Shown in pieces: positions 36,755 through 51,703 of a stretch of DNA of 64,000 nt. The notes beneath the pieces were generated by a model. That model ran no database searches and was not told the DNA's origin. It saw only the letters and a program-made list of their open reading frames with translations. The stretch lies in contig NZ_CP140098.1 of NCBI RefSeq assembly GCF_034440735.1, positions 2,535,501 to 2,599,500 on the forward strand. The letters run 5' to 3'. Numbering within the stretch: position 1 is the stretch's first letter; each line of letters begins with the position of its first letter. Both the position numbers and the translations under genes were made by a program. The DNA is from Deinococcus sp. AB2017081 (GTDB taxonomy: Bacteria > Deinococcota > Deinococci > Deinococcales > Deinococcaceae).

Positions 36755-36821
36755 TCAGACCGCCGCCCACCCGTCGCCTGACAGCGGATGCCGCTGCGCC
36801 TCCGAGTGGGCGGCGGTCTGA
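36755..36821. repeat. nested inverted repeat upstream of HAD gene
   Basis: TCAGACCGCCGCCCAC (36755-36770) and GTGGGCGGCGGTCTGA (36806-36821) are perfect 16-bp arms separated by 35 bp. The spacer contains a second hairpin, CAGCGG-ATG-CCGCTG (36782-36796). It lies between the end of the epimerase gene and the HAD promoter, so it could terminate the former or be a small mobile repeat. Confidence 0.6.
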
Positions 36822-36882
36822 CGCGGCGAACTGCTCCGCTCGCTCCACTTCGAGGACAAGCCTTCCCCCGGTCTGGCCAACT

Positions 36883-37839
36883 CTATCGGGCCTGCCGAAC
36901 GGCGACGACCTCATGGGCGATCATCCAGTCGAGCGCTTCTCTGACCGCGTCGAGGCTACTGTGGCGGGGCGCGAACCCCAGCAGACGCCGGGCCTTCTGC
37001 ATGGAATGGCTGGGCGAGCGCGTGATGTGCTCGTGCGTGGCGTCGGCATCGTGCGCCGCCACATCGCTTCGAAAGACGTCGAAGGCCTTGAAGACCAGAT
37101 GGGCGTCCTGGCCGAACCACGCGGCCACGGCGCTGGCATACCCTCGGAGCGTCACTGCTGCAGGCGACACGGCGTGAAAGGCCTGACCGTGACTCACACC
37201 GACCGCCCGGATGGCGGCCCGGAACACCCCGGCGACATCTTCGGCATGGACGTGGTGCAGGGTCTCCATACCGAGGTGGGGCAGCACCACCGGCTCTCCA
37301 GCCATCAGGGCCTCGAAGACCCTGGGGTTCTGGTTGCCCTGCGGATTGATCGGCAGGTGGCCCGGCCCCACGATGTGGCCCGGATGCACGATCGTGCCTG
37401 GAAAGTGCGACGCGGCGTACCGGCGCTCAAGCACCCGCTGCATCTTCAGCTTCTCAGTTCCGTAATCGCCGATCGGGTTCAGGTCATCGTCCTCGGTGCC
37501 AGGCACCACTGACCCCGGGCCATGTGCCCAGATGCTCCCGGTGACGAGGTAATGCGTGACGTGCCCGGCCAAAGCGTCGATCAGCGCCGTCATGTCCACT
37601 TCACGGAAACAGATGCTGTCCACGACGATATCGGGCTGGAGCTCCACGATCTTCTGCGGGAAGGCCGGATGATTCCGGTCGAGATCCACCTGACGGACGC
37701 GCTTCCAGCAGCCGTGGGGAACAAACGGCCTGGACTCGCCGCGACTGACATTCACGACCTCGAACCCGTCCTCGACCAGCATGGGAACGAGATAGGTTCC
37801 GACCTTGCCCTTGCCTCCGATCACCACTGCTCGTCTCAT
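36883..37839 (-). CDS. NAD-dependent epimerase/dehydratase family protein
   Basis: A 318-aa extended-SDR-like protein. The N-terminal Rossmann motif is VIGGKGKVGTYLVP; a Tyr-x3-Lys pair is present as YGTEK near residue 126. GTIVHPGHIVGPGHLP and HHVHAEDVAG fit the sugar-nucleotide epimerase/reductase class. Substrate unknown. ATG 37839 has a G-rich Shine-Dalgarno-like stretch; an ATG at 37857 one base after the polA stop would add six residues. It lies directly downstream of polA on the same strand, probably co-transcribed. Confidence 0.86.
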   Translation of the reverse strand: MRRAVVIGGKGKVGTYLVPMLVEDGFEVVNVSRGESRPFVPHGCWKRVRQVDLDRNHPAFPQKIVELQPDIVVDSICFREVDMTALIDALAGHVTHYLVTGSIWAHGPGSVVPGTEDDDLNPIGDYGTEKLKMQRVLERRYAASHFPGTIVHPGHIVGPGHLPINPQGNQNPRVFEALMAGEPVVLPHLGMETLHHVHAEDVAGVFRAAIRAVGVSHGQAFHAVSPAAVTLRGYASAVAAWFGQDAHLVFKAFDVFRSDVAAHDADATHEHITRSPSHSMQKARRLLGFAPRHSSLDAVREALDWMIAHEVVAVRQAR

Positions 37840-37858
37840 GACAGCCCCCAGGGTCATT

Positions 37859-40612
<2,754 letters not shown>

Positions 40613-40619
40613 GCCCGAC

Positions 40620-40625
40620 ATTCTA
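40620..40625 (-). promoter_or_regulatory. -10 box TAGAAT of polA
   Basis: TAGAAT on the minus strand with 7 bp to ATG 40612. It overlaps the upstream ATG at 40621, which therefore is probably not used. Confidence 0.55.
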
Positions 40626-40657
40626 CTGTGAACGTAATGAGACCCGACCGGGCAGGG

Positions 40658-42004
<1,347 letters not shown>

Positions 42005-42012
42005 ATACGTCC

Positions 42013-42018
42013 ATCATA
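42013..42018 (-). promoter_or_regulatory. -10 box TATGAT of glmM
   Basis: TATGAT on the minus strand, 8 bp before ATG 42004. Confidence 0.55.
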
Positions 42019-42106
42019 CGGGCATGAGTGATGTGTGTAACGTGCTCATGCCTGTACGGCGGGTCAGCGTGGGAACCGCCACGCCTCCCCCCGCGTACCG
42101 GAGGGC

Positions 42107-42373
42107 ATGAGTGGATTCTCCATCGGGTCGTTCTCGTTCAGCCGCAGCGGCCACCGTCGCGGCGGCTTCCTGCGCCACAGCCATTCCAGCGGCCACCGGG
42201 GAGGCTTCCTGGGGCACAGTCACTCCAGCGGACACCGGGGGCACTACGTCCAGGGTGGCCATTACCGTCAGGTGCGCCGCTCGCGCGGGCCGCTCGGCTG
42301 CCTGGGCGCGTTCGTCGTCGGGATGGCGGTCGTGGGCAGTGCCGTGGGCGGCGTGGTGAGCCTGCTGACGTGA
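42107..42373 (+). CDS. small His/Ser/Gly-repeat membrane protein
   Basis: An 88-aa predicted protein. Residues about 17-50 hold two near-identical units built on GGFLxHSHSSGHRG, and the C-terminus has one hydrophobic segment (GCLGAFVVGMAVVGSAVGGV). ATG 42107 has GGAGG just upstream. No family is recognised. The His-rich repeats could bind metal, but that is speculation. Another open frame overlaps here, so coding is probable rather than certain; the repeat and the membrane segment make sense only in this frame. Confidence 0.55.
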   Translation: MSGFSIGSFSFSRSGHRRGGFLRHSHSSGHRGGFLGHSHSSGHRGHYVQGGHYRQVRRSRGPLGCLGAFVVGMAVVGSAVGGVVSLLT

Positions 42374-42395
42374 GGCCCGGCCTGCACCTGCACCC

Positions 42396-43409
42396 GTGAG
42401 AGCACGCCTGCACGCAGGCTGGAGTGCCCTGAGACGCGGTGGGCCAGCCGTCAGTGCCCACGTGTGGCCATGGGCACTGGCGGACGCCTTTCCGGGGTCA
42501 CGCCGCGTACTGGAAACGTGGACGGGCGAGGGCGCGGCCTTCGCCCGCTACCGTTCGGCCCACGGCCCACTCTTCCTGAAATACCTGCCGCTGACGTGGC
42601 ACGATGTCCGCGCGTGCACCCGCCTGGAACGCGAGGCGGCGTACCTGCGCGACCTCGCGCCCCTGTCGCCGGTGGCACATGCCCCACATCTGCACTCGGC
42701 CACGTCCGGCACACACGCACACCTGCTGACGCGCGACCTGACCAACGACACGACCGGGTGGGGGGCCTTCTCCACGGATCCCGACCGGGAACGCGGGCTG
42801 CTGGATGTGGTACGCCTGCTGGCTCGCCACCACGCCTTCTGGGCCGGGCCAGCCGGCCACGGGCACCCGGCCCTGACCGGCCTGTGGGGGTGGCAGCCCG
42901 ACGAGGTTCTGGCTCGGGCACAGCGGATGGCGGCGGCACCGGCACAGTACGGCGAGGCGGCTGGCGCGGTCACGGCCGTCGCCGCCGCCCTGCCGGATCT
43001 GCTGTCCGCTGCCCGCACCGTCACGCTGGTGCACGGCGACATCCACGCCGGACAGGTGCTGTGGCCGCGTGACGGCCGCCCGCCTGTGCTGATCGACTAC
43101 GGCCAGACCCACCCGTCTGTGCCCGGCGAGGATCTGGCACACCTGCTGGCGATCCGCCTGGACGCCGCCGAACGTGAGCGGCTCGGCCCGGCGCTGAGGG
43201 ACGCCTATCGGGAGGAACTCGCCCACCACGGCCTGAGGCTCACTCTGAGCGAACTGGCCGCCCAGGAACGCGCCGGGCTGGCCCTGAATGTCCTGACCAC
43301 GGCCCGGCAGGCGCAGCGCACACCGGGCAGCGGCGTCGGGAACGCACTGACCCAGGTACTTCAGGTCTGGTCAGCGGCCGAAGCGCCGAGTCCCAGGAAC
43401 GCCCGGTAA
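42396..43409 (+). CDS. aminoglycoside phosphotransferase-like kinase
   Basis: A 337-aa protein of the APH/choline-kinase fold. The catalytic loop is VTLVHGDIHAGQVLW, with Gln in place of the usual Asn. The metal Asp lies in VLIDYGQTHPS. An N-terminal lobe with FLKYLPL (ATP Lys) and a Glu in LEREAAYLRDL is visible. The substrate is unknown; many such genes are not resistance genes. GTG 42396 is the longest start; a GTG about 18 codons later is possible. Its 3' end overlaps the convergent YcaQ-like gene by 49 bp. Confidence 0.82.
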   Translation: MRARLHAGWSALRRGGPAVSAHVWPWALADAFPGSRRVLETWTGEGAAFARYRSAHGPLFLKYLPLTWHDVRACTRLEREAAYLRDLAPLSPVAHAPHLHSATSGTHAHLLTRDLTNDTTGWGAFSTDPDRERGLLDVVRLLARHHAFWAGPAGHGHPALTGLWGWQPDEVLARAQRMAAAPAQYGEAAGAVTAVAAALPDLLSAARTVTLVHGDIHAGQVLWPRDGRPPVLIDYGQTHPSVPGEDLAHLLAIRLDAAERERLGPALRDAYREELAHHGLRLTLSELAAQERAGLALNVLTTARQAQRTPGSGVGNALTQVLQVWSAAEAPSPRNAR

Positions 43410-44476
43410 CGGTTCAGCTCGGCGTCCAGCCCCCGGCACAACGTGGCGGTCTGCCGCACGCCGGGCGCGTATCCCAGTTCTGCATGCAGTTCTCCACCCT
43501 CCACCTTCAGGTTCGCCCACCCCACGGCGCGGTCACCGTGGAACACTGGCAGCGCGTAGTAGCCCATGACCCGCTTCGCGGGCGGCGTGTACGCTTCGAA
43601 GCGGTACGCCCAGCCGTGCAGATGCTCGAAGCGGCGCCGATCCCACACCAGCGGATCGAAGGGATTCACGATCCGCACGCCGCGTGCCTCCGCGACATCG
43701 GCCAGATCACGCTCGGGTGCCCAGACGTAGGCCACGCCGTCCACCTTCGCCGCGTTCAGCTCAGCCCTGACCGCGTGCCGGAAGGCGGCCCGCAGTTCCT
43801 GACGCAGATGCGGCAGGCCGAAGCCCGACAGCGATACCAGATACCCCAGACTGGCCTGTGGCAGCGGCCCGTACAGGGCGGCCAGCAGGTGGATGACCCG
43901 GCGCAGGCGCTCGTGCTCGGGCAGCGGCGTCTCGCGCAGGACGCTCAGGTGCGGTGCCACCCCATACACCCGCACGCCGCCCTCCCGGCGCACGATCCGG
44001 GCCTCGCCCCGGTAGTGCAGCGCGTCCAGGGCGCGGGTCGTGGCGGTGCCCTGCCCGCCCCAGTAGGTCGTGGCCGTGCGCTTCCCCAGCAGGGCGACCA
44101 ACTCTCTGGGGTGCAGCTCGCCGCGTTCGCTCAGTACCGCCCGCACGTCGTCCAGCAGCGCCGGGTGCTCGCCCTCGATGCGGGTGGACGCCACCACGCG
44201 CGGGTGCAGCAGCGCCTGCACGTGCCGGGGCACGAACCCGTAGTTCGGGATCATGTCCTCCTCGGCATCCAGCGTGGGATACAGCCGTTCCAGATCGCCG
44301 GCCCGGTACCCCCGCACCCGCTGCATGAGGGTCAGATCCTGGGCACGCGCCGGCGCACGGATCGGGTCGGCCTGGACGAAGCCCATGACGTTCAGGGCGG
44401 ACTGGAGGTCTGCGGCCGGGCGCACCGTCTGCATGGCCGCCGCCCGAAGCAGCGCCGGGGTGATGTCTGGGCTCAC
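43361..44476 (-). CDS. YcaQ/AlkX-like winged-helix DNA glycosylase
   Basis: A 371-aa protein of the HTH_42 (YcaQ) family, which includes DNA glycosylases that unhook interstrand crosslinks or remove alkylated bases. The N-terminal catalytic segment reads MGFVQADPIRAPARAQD, with a Q-x-D motif as in AlkX-type members rather than the Q-x-Q of AlkZ. NPFDPLVWDRRRFEHLHGW and VMGYYALPVFHGDRAVGW are family signatures. GTG 44476 is chosen because TAAACT lies 6 bp upstream; GTG 44482 would overlap the spacer. A 13-bp inverted repeat covers the -35 zone. Confidence 0.88.
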   Translation of the reverse strand: MSPDITPALLRAAAMQTVRPAADLQSALNVMGFVQADPIRAPARAQDLTLMQRVRGYRAGDLERLYPTLDAEEDMIPNYGFVPRHVQALLHPRVVASTRIEGEHPALLDDVRAVLSERGELHPRELVALLGKRTATTYWGGQGTATTRALDALHYRGEARIVRREGGVRVYGVAPHLSVLRETPLPEHERLRRVIHLLAALYGPLPQASLGYLVSLSGFGLPHLRQELRAAFRHAVRAELNAAKVDGVAYVWAPERDLADVAEARGVRIVNPFDPLVWDRRRFEHLHGWAYRFEAYTPPAKRVMGYYALPVFHGDRAVGWANLKVEGGELHAELGYAPGVRQTATLCRGLDAELNRYRAFLGLGASAADQT

Positions 44477-44482
44477 GGTCAC

Positions 44483-44488
44483 AGTTTA
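44483..44488 (-). promoter_or_regulatory. -10 box TAAACT of YcaQ-like gene
   Basis: TAAACT on the minus strand with 6 bp to GTG 44476; leaderless start. Confidence 0.55.
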
Positions 44489-44501
44489 GCGCACGACAGA
44501 A

Positions 44502-44533
44502 CACTGTGGCCTGAATCTGGTCAGGCCACAGTG
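44502..44533. promoter_or_regulatory. 13-bp inverted repeat over the YcaQ-like promoter
   Basis: CACTGTGGCCTGA (44502-44514), 6-bp spacer, TCAGGCCACAGTG (44521-44533), perfect arms. The repeat spans the -35 zone of the TAAACT promoter, so it is a candidate repressor operator. Confidence 0.6.
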
Positions 44534-44793
44534 GGTGGAGGTGGGTCTTGCATATGGATGGGCGGCGGGTGTCTATAGCCCTGTCAAGCACGCCGACGGG
44601 CTGTGCCCGTTCCCCCCTCCCCAGCCCTCCCCCACACGGAGGGGGAGGGAGTCAGAGGTACAGCTGGCACGGTCACCGTGCTGATTCGGATCAAACGTCC
44701 GCAGGGGGAGGGGGTGAAAGCAGTGATCCCGGCCCATCTGCTCCATCACGCCACGCGGGTCATATCAGACCCAGACCAGGGCGTGACGACCGC

Positions 44794-45717
<924 letters not shown>

Positions 45718-45961
45718 GGTGTGCTCCTTGGAACGTGCAGGTGACCGGTGGACACGCCGGAGCGTGGACACGTGAGGTCGTGGTGCGAGGGGGTGGGGTG
45801 GCGGGTGTCGTGTCCCCTGCCGCCCGTGGCTGACATGTGGCTATAAGCGGGGCAGGTGCGAACCGGATCACGACACCCCCCGAGATGAACGGCACATGAA
45901 GGCCGGCAGGGTCTGTCGGGCCGTGGGGGCAGCCCGCCCATACGGCCGGAACGGGGCCGCG

Positions 45962-45967
45962 TAGAGT
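45962..45967 (+). promoter_or_regulatory. -10 box TAGAGT of HIT/HAD operon
   Basis: TAGAGT with 6 bp to ATG 45974. The spacer is GGAGGC, so a leadered reading from a promoter further upstream cannot be excluded. Confidence 0.5.
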
Positions 45968-45973
45968 GGAGGC

Positions 45974-46311
<338 letters not shown>

Positions 46312-46312
<1 letters not shown>

Positions 46313-46998
46313 TGCCACACCCTGACTTCGCCGCTGTGCTGTTCGATCTGGACGGCGTGCTGATCGACACCGAGACGCTGATCGGGGCGCTGTGGGCCGA
46401 GATCTTCGCGGAGCGCGACCTGCACCTGAGCGCCGCCGAGATCACCCGCCTGACCAGCGGCCAGCGCTTCGAGGGCGTGCTGCGTCAACTGGACGAGGAA
46501 CGCGGCTGGAAGGCCCCGGAGGATTTCCTGCCGATGCTGGGCGAGCGCTTCAACGGGGCGTTTGCCCACGTGCCCGTCATCGAGGGGGCGGCCGGCACCC
46601 TGCGTGCGCTGCGGGCCGCTGGCATTCCCTGTGCGGTGGCGAGCAACAGTGAGAAACACCGGCTGACGCTGAAACTGGATGGCGCCGGACTGACCGATCT
46701 GGTCGGCGTCCATGCCTATGATCCCTCGCTGGTCGGCGGCGTGGGCAAGCCCGATCCGGCGCTGTACGTGTACGCCGCCGCGCAGCTGGGGGTGGATGTG
46801 CGTGAGTGCGTGGTGATCGAGGACAGTGTGCCGGGGGCGCGGGCAGGCGTGGCTTCTGGCGCAACCGTGTGGGGCCTGCTGGCGGGCGGCCACCACACCC
46901 ACGACAGCCGGAGCGAGCTGGAGGCCGTGGGCGTGACCCGTTTCATGCAGTCGCACGCGCAACTGAGGGACGCACTGGGTGTATCGCTTCCGGTCTAG
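46312..46998 (+). CDS. HAD-IA family phosphatase (beta-PGM/DOG-like)
   Basis: A 228-aa HAD hydrolase. Motif I is [11 protein letters not shown] (both Asp present), motif II VASNSEK, the Lys is in [11 protein letters not shown], and motif IV is [12 protein letters not shown]. This is the beta-phosphoglucomutase/sugar-phosphatase subgroup with an alpha-helical cap. Substrate unknown. ATG 46312 shares a base with the stop of the HIT gene. Confidence 0.92.
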
Positions 46999-47040
46999 CG
47001 CAACAGCGGGGCGACCCAACCCTGCTTGACTTCAAAGTCT

Positions 47041-47048
47041 ACATATGT
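47041..47048. promoter_or_regulatory. ACATATGT palindrome at PadR promoter
   Basis: ACATATGT lies 12 bp before ATG 47061 in an A/T-rich patch with TTGACT at 47026-47031 and TATTAC at 47052-47057. A short ATGT/ACAT palindrome at its own promoter is what PadR regulators usually bind. Confidence 0.4.
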
Positions 47049-47060
47049 TGCTATTACTCC

Positions 47061-47366
47061 ATGCCCCGTCTTCCAAACTCCAGCCCACACTCGCTGGCCG
47101 TCCTCGGGAGCCTTCTCCAGACGTACCCGGCCCACACCTACGGCTACGACCTGAGTAAGGCCACCGACCTGAAGAGCGGCACCCTGTATCCCATTCTCCA
47201 GCGCCTGCACGAGCAGGGCTATCTGGACGCCCAGTGGGAGGACTCTCCGCACCCTGGCAAGCCCCCCCGCCACATCTACCGCCTGACCGAGACCGGCCTG
47301 ACGCTGGCGCGGGAGCGGCGCGAGCGGAGTACACCTGCCCGCAGCCTAAAAGGAGCGCTGACATGA
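47061..47366 (+). CDS. PadR-family transcriptional regulator
   Basis: A 101-aa short PadR protein. The winged helix is visible as SLAVLGSLLQTYPAHTYGYDL, LKSGTLYPILQRLHEQGYL and PPRHIYRLTETGLTLA. ATG 47061 gives the family N-terminus. Its stop overlaps the next gene as ATGA, the usual arrangement of PadR with a membrane protein it controls. It probably autoregulates through the ACATATGT site. Confidence 0.9.
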   Translation: MPRLPNSSPHSLAVLGSLLQTYPAHTYGYDLSKATDLKSGTLYPILQRLHEQGYLDAQWEDSPHPGKPPRHIYRLTETGLTLARERRERSTPARSLKGALT

Positions 47367-47833
47367 CCCCGGAAGACTGGAAGAAGGGTATGGAGAACGA
47401 GGCGGCGAGCGTGGAGGATGCGGGGTGGGCACTGGAGACGCAGGTGGCAGCCCATCGGTTCTGGTGGAGAGCCGCCATCACAGCCGGAGCGATGTTTGCG
47501 CTGATTGGTGCCGTTCAGGTTCTCGTCGTGCATGTCTCCTGGCGGAACGCCACACCGGCGGGGCTGTGGTTCGGCATCATGATCACCGTGGCGCTGGTAG
47601 GCGCTGCTCTCGGCGCGCTGCGCACCGGGGTACTCGAGGTCGGTGTGGGCGCGCTGGCATATCTGCCGGGCGCGTGGCTGACCGTGGTGGCGTTACAGGC
47701 CGTGCTGGGCGACGTGGCCCCACGTGACCCAGGATTCGTGGACGAGGCCGTGACCGTGCTGGCCGTCATCGCGGCCTGCGCAGCGGGAAGCATGGGCCAC
47801 CTGACGGTCAGGCGAACCCTGTTCAGACGCTGA
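47363..47833 (+). CDS. four-TM membrane protein co-transcribed with PadR
   Basis: A 156-aa protein with a charged N-terminus ([16 protein letters not shown]) and four hydrophobic segments ([77 protein letters not shown]). No family is recognised. It overlaps padR by 4 nt, with AAAAGGAGC as ribosome site. It is probably the target of PadR control, but its function is unknown. Confidence 0.75.
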   Translation: MTPEDWKKGMENEAASVEDAGWALETQVAAHRFWWRAAITAGAMFALIGAVQVLVVHVSWRNATPAGLWFGIMITVALVGAALGALRTGVLEVGVGALAYLPGAWLTVVALQAVLGDVAPRDPGFVDEAVTVLAVIAACAAGSMGHLTVRRTLFRR

Positions 47834-47850
47834 CCTGAATCACAAGCATC

Positions 47851-47877
47851 GGGCCGACCCCACCACGAGATCGGCCC
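47851..47877. terminator. stem-loop between membrane-protein gene and sdaAA
   Basis: GGGCCGA (47851-47857) and TCGGCCC (47871-47877), followed by GGTTTCCCTT. It lies between two convergent genes. Confidence 0.6.
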
Positions 47878-47891
47878 GGTTTCCCTTCACC

Positions 47892-48782
<891 letters not shown>

Positions 48783-48884
48783 AGGGGGAACCTCGGGTCA
48801 GTGGTCTAGACGACCAGCCTACCGGATGCCCCGCCAGCCCGCCATGACCCGTCCCGCAATCCCGGATTCTGCCGCACCCCAGCG

Positions 48885-49601
48885 TTATTTCAGGGGCTTC
48901 TCGAAGTCGTCGGCCCCGATGGAGGCCGTGCCCCCAGCCACCTCGTTCCGGTCGAGGACGAAGGCCAGAACATCCACATACTGCCGGTCGGTCAGGCTGC
49001 CCGGCGCATTCTTCGGCATGGTCTTGACCTTGGCGTGCAGGGCTCCCACAGTCTTGTATTTCGCCACGAACGCCGCACCGATCAGCGTCGGGGCGCGGTT
49101 GCCCTGGAGCTTGTCGCCGTGGCAGCCCTGGCAGCTCTTGGCGTAGACCGCCTGACCGGCCGCAACCTGCGCGGCGCGGGCACTCAGGGCGGCCTCCTTC
49201 AGGTCGTCCTTCTTCAGACCACCGGCGGGGAGGGCCACGCCGTTCCGCTCGAACAGCAGCGCGACCACATCCAGATACTGCTGTTCGGACAGGGTACCCG
49301 GCGCGTTCTTGGGCATGGTCTTTGAGACCTTGGTATGAAGGTCGGCGTAGGTGTGATCGCCTCCCGCGTACTTCCCGAGCATTCCGGCCCCCACCAGCGC
49401 CGGGGCACGGTTGCCCTGGAGCTTGTCGCCGTGGCAGCCCTGGCAGCTCTTGGCGTACACGGACAGTCCAGATTTGACCTGCGCCGCCACCGCATCCTCG
49501 GGGGCAGCCGGGGCCGCGGGGGCAGCCGCCAGCGCCGCCCACAGCATCCCGCCGCCGAGAACGAGGACACTGCCCGCCACCATGCCAGAACGCTTGTTCA
49601 T
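48885..49601 (-). CDS. exported diheme cytochrome c
   Basis: A 238-aa protein with an N-terminal signal (GMVAGSVLVLGGGMLWAALA) and two class I c-type domains, each with CQGCH. The domains are tandem copies: both contain VYAKSCQGCHGDKLQGNRAP and TMPKNAPG, with the Met ligand probably in TMPKNAPG. Fifty bases around the heme sites are identical at DNA level. It should carry electrons on the outer face of the membrane; partners are not adjacent. ATG 49601 gives the best signal peptide. Confidence 0.88.
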   Translation of the reverse strand: MNKRSGMVAGSVLVLGGGMLWAALAAAPAAPAAPEDAVAAQVKSGLSVYAKSCQGCHGDKLQGNRAPALVGAGMLGKYAGGDHTYADLHTKVSKTMPKNAPGTLSEQQYLDVVALLFERNGVALPAGGLKKDDLKEAALSARAAQVAAGQAVYAKSCQGCHGDKLQGNRAPTLIGAAFVAKYKTVGALHAKVKTMPKNAPGSLTDRQYVDVLAFVLDRNEVAGGTASIGADDFEKPLK

Positions 49602-49742
49602 GAGGCCCACCTTCCCGGACGGACGCACGACCACCGTCCCCCCGGCTGTCGAGATTCACCGGCAGCGTACGCCGCCCGCGGCCCGCCGCCCATGGACTAT
49701 AGTCGGATGGCTCGCTCCGGGCCCTGCGGTGCGGGTGTGGGC

Positions 49743-51241
<1,499 letters not shown>

Positions 51242-51245
<4 letters not shown>

Positions 51246-51703
51246 AGGTGCTCCTTATTGGAACGATAGATATACATCTGCCCGAAAAGATCTTCAAAAT
51301 CTTTTTGAGGGGTCAATCCACGCCAGTGTGGCTCATCGTCCGTAAATTGAACAATCAGGCCTGAGTCCGTAATAAAGAGTGGCGACCAGGCGTCCTCGAC
51401 GGCCAGCGGATAGAGTTTCTGCTGGTGAGATCGTTCAAACTCCGGGAAGTTGGGGTCGCCGTCTGTTTGAATGTCATATGTCCAACTCGTTCCAACATCA
51501 TTCAGGTTGAATTGAATGTTGTTTCGTAGCCCCAGACCGTCAAACTGCTCAAGAACTGCCCGCGCAAGGGGGAAAATCTGCCAGCCGTTCTTCTCGGCCA
51601 GGGCTACATCCGCCGATATATCGACACGGCGATCCTCAGACCATCCGATAGCAAGGAGCTGGGTGCGGAGTTCATCAGTGATTTCAAATGGCAGATCAGA
51701 CAT
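51242..51703 (-). CDS. SUKH-3-like immunity-type protein inside hut operon
   Basis: A 153-aa acidic protein. The pattern [18 protein letters not shown], a following helix, [20 protein letters not shown] and the late [13 protein letters not shown] resembles SUKH-3 family proteins, mostly immunity proteins against polymorphic toxins. ATG 51703 overlaps the end of hutI by 8 bp and its stop overlaps the hutH start by 4 bp. Base use differs from neighbours: 51481-51540 has 27 of 60 G/C, while 50881-50940 in hutH has 44 of 60. Transfer is likely. No toxin gene is adjacent. Confidence 0.7.

Larger units (their letters stand above)
44477..44793. other. intergenic region with promoter repeat and GC-rich hairpins
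   Basis: 317 bp between the YcaQ-like gene and the 3' end of the ferritin-like gene. It contains the YcaQ -10 box, the inverted repeat at 44502-44533, and a C/G-run hairpin, CCCTCCCCC-N7-GGGGGAGGG (44625-44649), with another G-rich run near 44703-44712. It looks like a promoter plus a decayed repeat element. No coding frame is convincing. Confidence 0.5.

Noticed and set aside
40613..40650. Radiation/desiccation response motif upstream of polA
   Set aside because: No A/T-rich palindrome of that type is present; only the TAGAAT box is seen.
42140..42245. Tandem repeat in the small His-rich gene as a CRISPR remnant
   Set aside because: Only two units, in frame, encoding a repeated peptide.
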